From Cyclobacteriaceae bacterium (GTDB taxonomy: Bacteria; Bacteroidota; Bacteroidia; Cytophagales; Cyclobacteriaceae), in contig JANYDR010000101.1 of assembly GCA_025363495.1 (NCBI GenBank), positions 1 to 17,208 of the forward strand: 17,208 nt of DNA, written 5' to 3'. Made by a program: the position numbers and the translations under genes. How positions within the stretch are numbered: the first letter of the stretch is position 1; the number at the start of each line of letters is the position of its first letter. Below the pieces are notes generated by a model, which was given only the letters and a program-made list of their open reading frames with translations, searched no databases and was not told where the DNA came from. Positions 1 through 8,098 of the stretch are shown here, piece after piece.

Positions 1-3000
1 CAGGGCTTTTGGCTGGAAGAGCACCTGAAAATCACTTGTCGCCGTGGCAGGCTTCCAGGAAACATCCGGTCGGGAAAAATTAATCCGTGTATAAGGGCAA
101 TTATCCAACAGGCATGGATATTGAAGAAAGAGATTTACTCCAACGGTATCTGTCTTTAATAAAAATTGATTGCGATCAATGACTTTCGCAAGAACTAAAG
201 GTGAAGCCGAAACAATATCACCATTAACAACCCGTCTTCCATCTATTGTCAATTCCAGCAAAGGTGCCCGGTGATCTGCCTCCACCTGCAAGTGATTGTA
301 TAGAGCTAGAAGATTGTTATCATAGTAAAGTTCTGGCTGTATCTGGGGATTTACAAACACTGATATGTCATTAGTCCCTGACTTGCCCTTGGTGTTTACC
401 GACACCAAAAATTTTGTTGTATCACCTGGTGCCGGTGGCCTGATCCGGAATGTATTTCGTTTGTTTGATTTTTGATCGCCCGAAAAAACATCTACCTGTA
501 CTAATAAAGAGTCGGCGAAATTTCGGGATGAGATATTTGTAAAACCATATTTCGTGCTCCAAACCTGTCCCTCCTGAACTGTCTCCAAACCTTTCAAGCC
601 TGAATATGTCAATAATCCTTCCGCCATTGGCTTGTACGTAACAAGCCAATGTCTCAATTGCACAGGTGTAAGATCTACGACATCTTTTGTATCGAGCTTC
701 AACTTAAGGTAAGGAAACTGAGTTGCATTAATGTCCGAAAAATCGACGGTATTATTCACGTTGCTTTTAATGAGTGTCTCATGACCCGCCAAATCAACAC
801 CCGTTACTTCCACACCATATTGGTCGTTAATGGTAGCTTCGGTAAGCTGAGAAATCATTTGCAGCCATTGCTGCGCCGGGCCGATCGTCACCGATGTCAT
901 TGAGCCTTGCGAATATCTGCCAGTGATTGTCTTATTTACTGTCAGCTGCTGAGCATTCGCTGGAGATTGAGTAGGTCTGAAAATCCGGGCGCTGCCAGCA
1001 GCAGATCCCTTTTTCCCAAAAATCACAAAGGGCTCACCCGGCTGTATTCCATTCAATTGAGTTGCTGCCAATCCGATGCCTGCTAATGCCTGCTTTACGT
1101 TCGCTGACCATGAAGCAAAACCTGCGTCACCAATCGAAAAAAGAATAACAGAATCACTTAGATAAATATTTTTAACCCATTGAATAACATCGTCATTATT
1201 GCCAGTTTCCAGCTCAGTGGTTAAGAAATTGTTTATCACTTGGGGCGCCCGTCCGCATGCCTTCGGATCAAAAAAATTAAAGAAGGGTGTTCCTGCATAA
1301 GGTGCAGACGAATTCTTGTCGAAGGCAATCAGGTTAAGTGTATTGTTGCGACAAGGTTGCTCTTGTGTTGCTACATTATACTCGTCGTTGTTGATTTTTA
1401 ATGAGACTTGAGAAAATGGAGTTGCATTCGCACTGCCGAATGTTGTAAGATCAATGGTAGAAATTGTTTCAAGAAATGATAAACGGCCAAGCGCCGGATC
1501 ACTTATAAGCCCCGCTGTTTGATCCTCTGAAAATTGAGGGGATTTTATCTGGGCCCATCCCTCCGGACTATTTTTAATAAATACAAAAGAGGAAGCCGTC
1601 CAGTCAGTACTTTCACCTGATGCAGGTGTTTCAAATTTAGTTCTCCAATAATAAACCAATGAATCGTCAGCCAACAATGTAAGTGGCATTTTTATCACCA
1701 CTTTTCCTGTCAACACTTTTCTGTTCAGGTAAGGACTATCAAAGGTGGAGGCTGTATCCACTTCTATTTTAAAAGAACGGCTATCCGCTACAAGATCTGA
1801 ATTCTGAAACACAAGATTGACAGAATTTGTATTAACAATTGCATAGGGACTTGGGAAAAGGTTCTTTGTACCGTTAAGTGGAATAAAAAAATTGACGCCA
1901 GCCTTGTTATTGGCCTCATTTAATTCACTGATTTTATTATCAGGATCAATAACCACAGAGAAATTATTACTACCAAATTCCGTATTGTTTCTTCCTCTTT
2001 TTATTACAACCCGGATTATTTCACTATAGAGCACAGGACTAACAAGCGTGTCATAGTTCACTATAGAATTATCACTAAGAGTCCTGGTAACTTTTATTTC
2101 GATGGGCCCTGGTTGAGCCCTTCCAAAATTCCTCACCTGGATATCGACGGCAAAAGAGTCTGATCTTGCTGTCACTGGTCTCCCATCAATGGATACAACA
2201 GATACGGAGTTATTATTAATTTCATAATCCGGTTTACTGGCGCTAAATAAGGTCACCGCCGGGTCGCCCAACAGTACCATTTGCTGCACCTGTGTAATGG
2301 ATGAAAGATCGTTTCCAGAAATAGAAAGATAACGCCTTCCCGTTTCTTTTTGGATCTCTCCAACACCTTTCCTCATGAAAGAAGAATCACCAAATGCAAC
2401 TGTGTAAAAAATATCGGAGTACTGACGCAGTGTATTAGTGAACCCAAAAGAACTGTGGGCAATGAAAGACTTGGCGCCCTTGTTGGCTGTCAGCATCCAG
2501 TCCTCACCAAACGTAAGGCGATTATCAAAAAAGCGACCTGCGTTACAACCGTTAATTAAGAAACCGGGATACTTTCCCGCATTGTTATAACCCAGGGTCG
2601 GATCACTCACATATCCGATATCAATATCAATTGTTCCAGGACCAGAGTGACCGAAGAAAGTAACAAGATTAAGTCCACTATTCACCTGGTCCTTTACATT
2701 GACCAGCTCTACATTTAATGTTTGTTTGGAAATGGTTTGCGTCTTTCCACCGAGATAAATTGTGTCTGCAATAGCTTTGAACCCATCGACGTAACTCCGA
2801 AAGGTCTCTGGTTCCCCAGCGTTAATACCCCCGCTGAGATGCAAAATGTTTTTTCTCCAGAGATCATCAAAAGCAAGACCTTCCGTTTCTTTTATTTTAT
2901 TAAGATAAGCAGCAACTTGAGTAGCCGTACTGGCTGTCAACCTTCCCGTGGCAACGGCAGGCTGATAACTAGTTCCATTAAGTCCGGCAGTAAATGCGAT

Positions 3001-4557
3001 GTCTGCGCCTGGCATTCCTGCAGAAGGCACAAGATCGCGGAAGTCGGTTGAAGTAAAAGAAGTCTTGCGATAAAATCCCTGCGAAACTTCGAGTCCTTTA
3101 CCGATAAGAAATAAAAATTTTGGATGACCACCATTCACCATGTATTTCATGAACTGATAAATAGCAAGGGGCGAAGTTTCTCCATAGTTAAACTGATCAT
3201 ATAGCTGATCGATTGGCACCGTCAATGTATCATAACCCCCTCCCAATGAGGATGCACGGTACGCCGCGTAACTCTGGACGGCATCTCCATATCCCAGGGC
3301 TGGTTTCATTAGCACCCTGTTCGAAATAATTATAAAATCAGAAAGTGACGGCGCGATAGACCTAAAGCTTGCTTTTCGAAGTGTTGACGTTAAGGTTACG
3401 TTGGAGACGTAAAGTTTTTTTCCGGAAAAGGTAACAGCTCCTATTCCTCCCGGAACTGTAGTAGTACCAATCATGCCGGTATTATTCACATCAGAAATAT
3501 CCCAAACACCAGCACCAGCCGGAGGGTTTAAGATTTCTAAATAAGATTTTGGAGATGCATTGGAAACAAGGTTAAACGTTTTTTCCGTTGACGAATTGGC
3601 ATCAAAGCTCTGTGGAAAATTTACCTTTATATATGACACACTTAACTGATCACGAGAAGAAGATGTGATTCGCACACGCACTGTCATTGTTCCACCGGAT
3701 CCAATGTCGCTCCAATTAAGCAATGACGATAGCTTAACTGTTTGGAATAAGGAAAAAGTAGAAGATGTTATAAGGCGAAGGGAGCCGCCGTTTGGTCCGG
3801 CATAAATTTCCACCTGATGCCCTGTTTCATCACGGCCAGCAAGCAAAACCTCCAGTTGCGGAGAACCAATTGATGTAACACCTCCCGAAAGATTGTTAAT
3901 TACAAAATCCTGCTGGCCAGTACAACCGGAAAGACTTGTACATATTACAGAACCGGTCCAGCCTTCTCCCTGATCAAAGGCAGTGCCTTGAATCTCTCCA
4001 CCCTGAGTAAGACCTCCCGAGTAATCACTTGAATAAACAAGTAATTGCTCCTGATTGTGATATGCTTCTTTAGGAAGTCCCGAACTATTAGTTTCAGAGA
4101 AGAAACTCATTCTCTTACCCTGAACGGGTAATGAATTCCAGGTAAGAAAGTAAGCCGTGGTGTCATTAAAGAGATTATAATACGGATGAGGTTGCAGCGT
4201 AGATGGCTTGTAAAGATTTACATCAAGCGTGCCGTCATTACGTTGTCCATAAAATTCAATGAAGTCCGGGGCATCAAAAGCAGCGTCGGCCTCACCCTGG
4301 ATAAAAATTGCCTGTTCTGTACCGCGATGAAAGAGATTGATTCTTCTTGGGTCGATTGAACCTATTGGAACGCCCGCTGCCTGAAGGTCGGCGTAGGAAA
4401 TTTTGTAAATACCATTTTTAGCAACGGGTATCTTATAATATGATTGAGTGAAGTTGATCCATTCGTTGCCAAACTGAGCAAAAGCGGAATTAGTCCAAAC
4501 AATCATTGAGACCACACAAATGACTGCCAAAATCTTCCCCTTCAAAGCGCTTTTCAT
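1..4557 (-). CDS. porU2: Gingipain-like C25 cysteine peptidase, PorU2-type (3' part beyond window)
   Basis: An uninterrupted frame of 1519 codons runs from ATG at 4557 to the left window edge, so the C-terminus is missing. A signal peptide is visible (basic start MKSALKGK, hydrophobic core, cleavage near NSAFA-Q at about residue 27). An N-terminal beta-rich region follows. The peptidase C25 domain spans about residues 400-765, with the catalytic pair His637 in FFGHSG and Cys671 in LINGCNAG, 34 residues apart, and ends in a typical VLLGDPAVTLF stretch. After it comes a CARDB/Ig-like segment (about 775-880) and further beta-rich sequence. C25 peptidases include gingipains and the T9SS sortase PorU. 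The length above 1500 residues and the N-terminal YYKIPVAKNGIYKISYADLQ block fit the longer PorU2 relatives of Cytophagales. Its cleavage or sortase activity is inferred. An in-frame ATG at 4575 is an alternative start; 4557 gives the better signal peptide. Confidence 0.85.
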   Translation of the reverse strand, partial: MKSALKGKILAVICVVSMIVWTNSAFAQFGNEWINFTQSYYKIPVAKNGIYKISYADLQAAGVPIGSIDPRRINLFHRGTEQAIFIQGEADAAFDAPDFIEFYGQRNDGTLDVNLYKPSTLQPHPYYNLFNDTTAYFLTWNSLPVQGKRMSFFSETNSSGLPKEAYHNQEQLLVYSSDYSGGLTQGGEIQGTAFDQGEGWTGSVICTSLSGCTGQQDFVINNLSGGVTSIGSPQLEVLLAGRDETGHQVEIYAGPNGGSLRLITSSTFSLFQTVKLSSLLNWSDIGSGGTMTVRVRITSSSRDQLSVSYIKVNFPQSFDANSSTEKTFNLVSNASPKSYLEILNPPAGAGVWDISDVNNTGMIGTTTVPGGIGAVTFSGKKLYVSNVTLTSTLRKASFRSIAPSLSDFIIISNRVLMKPALGYGDAVQSYAAYRASSLGGGYDTLTVPIDQLYDQFNYGETSPLAIYQFMKYMVNGGHPKFLFLIGKGLEVSQGFYRKTSFTSTDFRDLVPSAGMPGADIAFTAGLNGTSYQPAVATGRLTASTATQVAAYLNKIKETEGLAFDDLWRKNILHLSGGINAGEPETFRSYVDGFKAIADTIYLGGKTQTISKQTLNVELVNVKDQVNSGLNLVTFFGHSGPGTIDIDIGYVSDPTLGYNNAGKYPGFLINGCNAGRFFDNRLTFGEDWMLTANKGAKSFIAHSSFGFTNTLRQYSDIFYTVAFGDSSFMRKGVGEIQKETGRRYLSISGNDLSSITQVQQMVLLGDPAVTLFSASKPDYEINNNSVSVVSIDGRPVTARSDSFAVDIQVRNFGRAQPGPIEIKVTRTLSDNSIVNYDTLVSPVLYSEIIRVVIKRGRNNTEFGSNNFSVVIDPDNKISELNEANNKAGVNFFIPLNGTKNLFPSPYAIVNTNSVNLVFQNSDLVADSRSFKIEVDTASTFDSPYLNRKVLTGKVVIKMPLTLLADDSLVYYWRTKFETPASGESTDWTASSFVFIKNSPEGWAQIKSPQFSEDQTAGLISDPALGRLSFLETISTIDLTTFGSANATPFSQVSLKINNDEYNVATQEQPCRNNTLNLIAFDKNSSAPYAGTPFFNFFDPKACGRAPQVINNFLTTELETGNNDDVIQWVKNIYLSDSVILFSIGDAGFASWSANVKQALAGIGLAATQLNGIQPGEPFVIFGKKGSAAGSARIFRPTQSPANAQQLTVNKTITGRYSQGSMTSVTIGPAQQWLQMISQLTEATINDQYGVEVTGVDLAGHETLIKSNVNNTVDFSDINATQFPYLKLKLDTKDVVDLTPVQLRHWLVTYKPMAEGLLTYSGLKGLETVQEGQVWSTKYGFTNISSRNFADSLLVQVDVFSGDQKSNKRNTFRIRPPAPGDTTKFLVSVNTKGKSGTNDISVFVNPQIQPELYYDNNLLALYNHLQVEADHRAPLLELTIDGRRVVNGDIVSASPLVLAKVIDRNQFLLKTDTVGVNLFLQYPCLLDNCPYTRINFSRPDVSWKPATATSDFQVLFQPKAL

Positions 4558-4634
4558 TAAAAGTGTCGTCAACATGTGAATACGGCTGCGTGCAGGGACG
4601 TAAATGGCCTATTTTGCCGGAAATTCACATAAAA

Positions 4635-4642
4635 CAAAAATA
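4635..4642 (-). promoter_or_regulatory. Candidate -7 element (TAnnTTTG) for the C25 peptidase gene
   Basis: Read on the minus strand this is TATTTTTG, an exact match to the Bacteroidota -7 consensus TAnnTTTG. It lies about 77 bases upstream of the chosen ATG at 4557. No good TTG -33 element is seen at the usual spacing, so the promoter call rests on the -7 match and the position in the divergent intergenic region. Confidence 0.4.
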
Positions 4643-4658
4643 AGGGAAAATATTTGAA

Positions 4659-4683
4659 TAGTACTTGGCCATACATAGTACTT
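4659..4683. promoter_or_regulatory. Paired TAGTACTT motif, candidate PadR operator
   Basis: TAGTACTT occurs twice, at 4659-4666 and 4676-4683, a 17-base period. The core AGTACT is itself palindromic, so the pair is both a direct repeat and an inverted repeat with an 11-base spacer between cores. It sits 45 bases upstream of padR, just before a TATAAT at 4690-4695, and 17 bases upstream of the -7 element of the divergent peptidase gene. PadR proteins commonly repress their own operon through dyad sites near the promoter; binding here is inferred. Confidence 0.4.
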
Positions 4684-4689
4684 TACCCG

Positions 4690-4695
4690 TATAAT
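4690..4695 (+). promoter_or_regulatory. Candidate -10 hexamer of the padR-pspC operon
   Basis: The hexamer is TATAAT, 32 bases before the padR ATG. A TTG lies at 4665-4667 inside the first TAGTACTT/TTGG overlap, with longer spacing than a classical sigma-70 promoter but in the range used by Bacteroidota. If correct, the TAGTACTT pair overlaps the core promoter, as expected for an autorepressor site. Confidence 0.3.
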
Positions 4696-4727
4696 GGCTC
4701 AGGGCTCTTATTTAATATTTTGGATGT

Positions 4728-5069
4728 ATGAATCTTGAGAACACACAGGTACAGATGCGGAAGGGAATATTGGAATATTGCATCCTCCACATCATCTCCC
4801 GGGGCGAAGTATACGCTTCGGACATGATAGAAGAACTAACGGTAGCACACATGATCGTGGTGGAGGGAACGTTGTATCCTCTGCTTACACGGTTAAAAAA
4901 TGCCGGACTGGTTGAATATAAATGGGTGGAATCCAAGTCAGGACCACCACGCAAGTATTACAAGCTCACTGAAATTGGTGCTCATTTTCTGAAGGGACTT
5001 TCCGAAACCTGGGATGAACTTGTTCAGTCAACGGACCAGATCACTCAAAAATCTAAAGCAAACGTTTAA
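4728..5069 (+). CDS. PadR family transcriptional regulator
   Basis: A 113-residue winged-helix protein of typical length for the short PadR subfamily. The PadR signature is plain: a helix-turn-helix around residues 12-45, the block GTLYPLLTRLKNAGLVEY at 47-64, and the wing GPPRKYYKLTEIG at 72-84. A short C-terminal helix (about 85-105) would form the dimer interface. Such proteins act as cytoplasmic dimeric repressors, often autoregulatory. It lies 36 bases before the PspC/GIN gene on the same strand, so the two are probably co-transcribed and the PspC protein is the likely regulatory target. The effector is unknown. The start is fixed by GATGTATG context with no strong ribosome-binding site, which is normal in this phylum. 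Confidence 0.93.
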   Translation: MNLENTQVQMRKGILEYCILHIISRGEVYASDMIEELTVAHMIVVEGTLYPLLTRLKNAGLVEYKWVESKSGPPRKYYKLTEIGAHFLKGLSETWDELVQSTDQITQKSKANV

Positions 5070-5105
5070 AAAATTAACTGAACACTCCTATCTTTTAGTT
5101 GTGAT

Positions 5106-7487
5106 ATGAAAAAGAACATCAGCATCAACATCAGCGGCATTATTTTCCACATCGAGGAAGACGGTTACGAGACCTTGCGCAAATACCTCGACTCAGTCAA
5201 TAAATACTTCGCCACCTTTGACGACAATAGCGAGATCCTTTCCGACATAGAGTCGAGAATTGCAGAAATATTCCTGTCAAAGCTCAACGACGGAAAGCAA
5301 GTAATCACATCAGAGGATGTAAGCAGCCTTATCTCAACTATGGGAAGTGTGAGCGACTTCAAAGCCGCAGAAGAATCAGAGTTTGCTGCCGGAGAACCTG
5401 CAAAAGAATCACGCCAGGAGAAAAAATCTTCTGCTACTTCTGCACCAAAAAAACTTTTACGCGATCAGAACAAAAAAATATTAGGAGGTGTGTGTGCCGG
5501 TCTCGGCCATTATTTCAACATTGATCCTGTGTGGCCAAGACTATTGCTGGCCCTGCTTACCATCGGAACTTCCGGATTCTTCTTCATCGTGTATATTGTT
5601 TTATGGATCGTATTACCGGCAGCAACTCTTGAAGAAGAACCATCAATCAAAAAGATGTATCGCGATCCTGATAAGAAAGTGGTTGGCGGTGTAGCATCCG
5701 GTATTGCTGTATTTTTTGGGTCAGACGTGGCCATCGTCCGAATACTGTTTGTGATACTGGCAATTTCCGGTGGAGTTGGTGTCATACTGTATATCGTGCT
5801 CTGGATTGCTCTGCCAGAAGCCAGGACCATTACCGAGAAAATGCAAATGCAGGGAGAACCTGTAACACTATCCAACATTGAGTCAACGGTAAAGAAAAAT
5901 TTGAATGAAAAAGAAGGGGAAGAAAGCACGCTTACAAAAATTATCTTATTGCCTTTCCGGGCCATCGCCGCGATTCTTAACGGACTTGGAAGAATACTCG
6001 GTCCTGTTCTTGGTTTGTTGGTTGATATTTTCAGGGTTGCCATTGGACTGGTTTTCACTTTCACGGGGTTATTGTTAATCCTGGCACTGATACTAAGCTT
6101 CGGTGTAATCGGTGGTCTATTCAATGCACCTGACTGGCAGTTGCTTACTGACTGGTATGTACCTGCACCCAACTTTCCAATAAGCGCCATACGCAATAGT
6201 TTCCCTACATGGACAGTAATATTTACATTCCTGGTCGCTTTCATACCAGCTTTGTTTATCGTTCTGCTCGGCAATTCCATTATCGCAAAGAAGATGGTAT
6301 TTCGCTCTGTCGTTGGATGGTCATTGTTTGTAATATTTTTTGTGAGCCTGGCGGTAGTGAGCTTCACGGTACCACAAATAATCTATAGCTTCAAAGAAGA
6401 GGGCGAATATAAAGTTGAACAGGTATTTGCATTGAATGGCAAAACACCGGTTTTCAATATCACTGAAACGGGAATGGATGATTATAAAGTGACAACTCTA
6501 TCTCTAAGAGGTTATGAAGGAAAAGACATTAAACTGGTTGAGCGTTTTGAATCACAAGGGCCTTCACGAAAAGTAGCTGCCGAAAATGCTCAGATGGTTG
6601 AATATAAGGTAGTCCAATCGGACAGCGTGATCTCGTTTGATTCGAATATCACTTTTAAAAAGGATGCAAAGTTTCGCGCACAGCGACTTGATATCGATGT
6701 GTTCGTTCCCTTTGGGCAGGCATTTGTAATAGATGCACATCTATGGAGGTTGATTGACACTGATGTAATTGACTTGCGTGATCATTACGGTTTTTCGCTT
6801 AATGAGGATACTCAGACATGGAAAATAACTGAACGCGGTCTTGAGTGCGCATCTTGTCCTGCGAATGTCACAGAGTCAACTCACCGAAACACCGATGAGT
6901 TTGGTTTGAAAGATTTTAATTCTCTTGATCTACAAGGTATGTTTAATGTACGTGTCGAGAAAGGTGATTTCGCAGTAGAGATAAAAGGAACTGAGGCAGA
7001 ACGTAAGCGCTACGATGTATATGTATCAGGAGAAACACTTGTTATTGATTACGATGATGACCGTAAATTTTTCTGGAAGAAAAATATGCTGGACAATGAA
7101 ATGAGAATAACTATTACGATGCCGGTGCTCAGGCAGCTCGATGTAAAAGGTGGAGGTAAGTTGAAGTTTAGTGGCTTTGAGGAAGATGAAGTGGATATAA
7201 AACTTATGGGCGCCATTATGGGAGAAGGTGAACTGGTAGCAAATACACTTAATTTGGAGCTAACCGGGGCTTCATTCCTCGATCTTTCGGGCAGCGGAAA
7301 ATTTCTGGAGGCTGATATTCTTGGAGCTTCAGGACTTCGAGCCTATGGATATGAAGTCAAGCATTGCATAGTAGAAGCACATGGGGCCTCCAGCGCAAAA
7401 GTGAATGTTACAGAAACACTTGAGATTAAGAAAGGCATTGCAAGTAGCGTGTCTCATAGGGGTAATGCGGAGGTTATTAAGCGTTAG
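5106..7487 (+). CDS. Envelope protein with two PspC domains and a GIN (DUF2807) domain
   Basis: A 793-residue membrane protein. Residues 1-90 form an N-terminal soluble domain (ISGIIFHIEEDGYETLRKYL, acidic, helical) often found before PspC in Bacteroidota. A Lys/Ala/Ser-rich linker follows. PspC copy 1 is at about 116-173 (KILGGVCAGLGHYFNIDP then FIVYIVLWIVLP) and copy 2 at about 182-240 (KVVGGVASGIAVFFGSD then VILYIVLWIALP). Further TM segments lie near 300-340, 367-390 and 400-422. The extracytoplasmic part ends in a repetitive beta-solenoid GIN/DUF2807 domain from about 603 to 785 (FNSLDLQGMFNVRVEKGD; SGSGKFLEADILGASG). PspC proteins belong to phage-shock or cell-envelope stress responses. 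Preceded by padR with 36 bases between them. The role in envelope stress is inferred from the domains; no enzymatic motif is visible. Confidence 0.9.
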   Translation: MKKNISINISGIIFHIEEDGYETLRKYLDSVNKYFATFDDNSEILSDIESRIAEIFLSKLNDGKQVITSEDVSSLISTMGSVSDFKAAEESEFAAGEPAKESRQEKKSSATSAPKKLLRDQNKKILGGVCAGLGHYFNIDPVWPRLLLALLTIGTSGFFFIVYIVLWIVLPAATLEEEPSIKKMYRDPDKKVVGGVASGIAVFFGSDVAIVRILFVILAISGGVGVILYIVLWIALPEARTITEKMQMQGEPVTLSNIESTVKKNLNEKEGEESTLTKIILLPFRAIAAILNGLGRILGPVLGLLVDIFRVAIGLVFTFTGLLLILALILSFGVIGGLFNAPDWQLLTDWYVPAPNFPISAIRNSFPTWTVIFTFLVAFIPALFIVLLGNSIIAKKMVFRSVVGWSLFVIFFVSLAVVSFTVPQIIYSFKEEGEYKVEQVFALNGKTPVFNITETGMDDYKVTTLSLRGYEGKDIKLVERFESQGPSRKVAAENAQMVEYKVVQSDSVISFDSNITFKKDAKFRAQRLDIDVFVPFGQAFVIDAHLWRLIDTDVIDLRDHYGFSLNEDTQTWKITERGLECASCPANVTESTHRNTDEFGLKDFNSLDLQGMFNVRVEKGDFAVEIKGTEAERKRYDVYVSGETLVIDYDDDRKFFWKKNMLDNEMRITITMPVLRQLDVKGGGKLKFSGFEEDEVDIKLMGAIMGEGELVANTLNLELTGASFLDLSGSGKFLEADILGASGLRAYGYEVKHCIVEAHGASSAKVNVTETLEIKKGIASSVSHRGNAEVIKR

Positions 7488-7500
7488 TGCAGTTAAAATC

Positions 7501-7574
7501 GTGATCTGTAATTAGTGGTCAGTAATCGGTTGTTAACCCACTCGACTGATTACTGACCACGGATTACAGATTAC
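7501..7574. repeat. Imperfect inverted repeat, 30-base arms, 14-base loop
   Basis: Left arm 7501-7530 pairs with right arm 7545-7574: 26 Watson-Crick pairs, and three of the four other positions would be G-U wobbles in RNA. The core GTGGTCAGTAATC is perfect. It starts 14 bases after the stop of the PspC/GIN gene. There is no T-run after it, so it is not a classical intrinsic terminator; it may stabilise the mRNA 3' end or be a dispersed REP-like element of the type common between genes in this phylum. Confidence 0.85.
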
Positions 7575-7677
7575 CCAAAGTAGCATCTTCATTCCTCCAC
7601 CCACTCAACCGACTATATTCCCCTTGTATCAAAAATCCCACATACCGCGTTACCTTGATTCAGGCTCTTTGGAAAAC

Positions 7678-7794
7678 TTAAATTTGCACCGCTTCAATAA
7701 AGAGATTGCCCTTTCCATCCTTTAAACCAACATAATATTTATCGGAATACGGTACACTGGGGGAGTGACCATACGGGTGTTTGCCGCGTCTCAT
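7678..7794 (-). CDS. Possible 38-residue small protein or gene remnant
   Basis: ATG at 7794 to TAA at 7678, 38 codons. The C-terminal part SDKYYVGLKDGKGNLFIEAV is protein-like, with alternating hydrophobic positions and G/N turns, and resembles the tail of a larger beta-rich protein. An in-frame TGA lies seven codons upstream of the ATG. No signal peptide or known motif. It is antisense to the 68-codon plus-strand frame. It may be a genuine small gene, the end of a decayed gene extending towards 8020, or chance. Confidence 0.18.
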   Translation of the reverse strand: MRRGKHPYGHSPSVPYSDKYYVGLKDGKGNLFIEAVQI

Positions 7795-7960
7795 CGAAGA
7801 ATAAATATTTATTCATCGCCAGTTGTAGAGAAAAACATTTCTTTATTTGCCTTTGAATGCCATTTTTGTATTGGCTATATTGAACTTAGTAACGAAACTC
7901 TACTACGAATCAAAGTAACCAACGATAGAGTGATCTTTATCAGATATTGTTCGCCGGTTG

Positions 7961-7990
7961 GCTGGGCCTGAAAAGGTATCCCGGCTTTTT
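7961..7990 (+). terminator. Rho-independent terminator candidate
   Basis: Outer stem GCTGGG (7961-7966) with CCCGGC (7980-7985), five Watson-Crick pairs plus one G-U. Inner stem CCT (7967-7969) with AGG (7974-7976), closed by a GAAA tetraloop (7970-7973). A TAT bulge is at 7977-7979, and five T follow at 7986-7990. It would end a plus-strand transcript, either read-through from the padR-pspC operon or an independent short RNA from 7575-7960. Confidence 0.6.
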
Positions 7991-8098
7991 ATATTTTCTA
8001 CAACACCCCTCCAATGGGTATTTCAAAGAAAATCTTTGTTAATATTTGATCCATTCAGAAGTAGAAATTTGTAATTTCACTTCGTCACAAACGGCCTA

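Larger units (their letters stand above)
7575..8098. other. Long intergenic block with no convincing gene
   Basis: About 520 bases between the inverted repeat and the next clear gene. Two short overlapping frames exist on opposite strands: minus 7678-7794 (38 codons, ATG) and plus 7765-7971 (68 codons, GTG start after a GGGGGA stretch). Neither matches a family I recognise. The minus strand also shows protein-like phrases broken by stops, such as SIVGYFDS near 7890 and FFEIPIGGV near 8015, which could be a decayed gene or chance. An intrinsic terminator on the plus strand lies at 7961-7990. I see no tRNA or recognisable riboswitch. Confidence 0.5.

Noticed and set aside
422..3134. Several short frames on both strands between 422 and 3134
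   Set aside because: All lie within the continuous C25 peptidase frame and lack domains, signals or plausible composition.
5510..6367. 285-codon minus-strand frame inside the PspC/GIN gene
   Set aside because: It is antisense to a gene with clear PspC domains and has no recognisable domain; a shadow frame.
8030..8080. Promoter for the 8099 gene in the AT-rich TTTG-containing stretch
   Set aside because: TTTG occurs several times but no exact TAnnTTTG with a TTG at suitable spacing was found.
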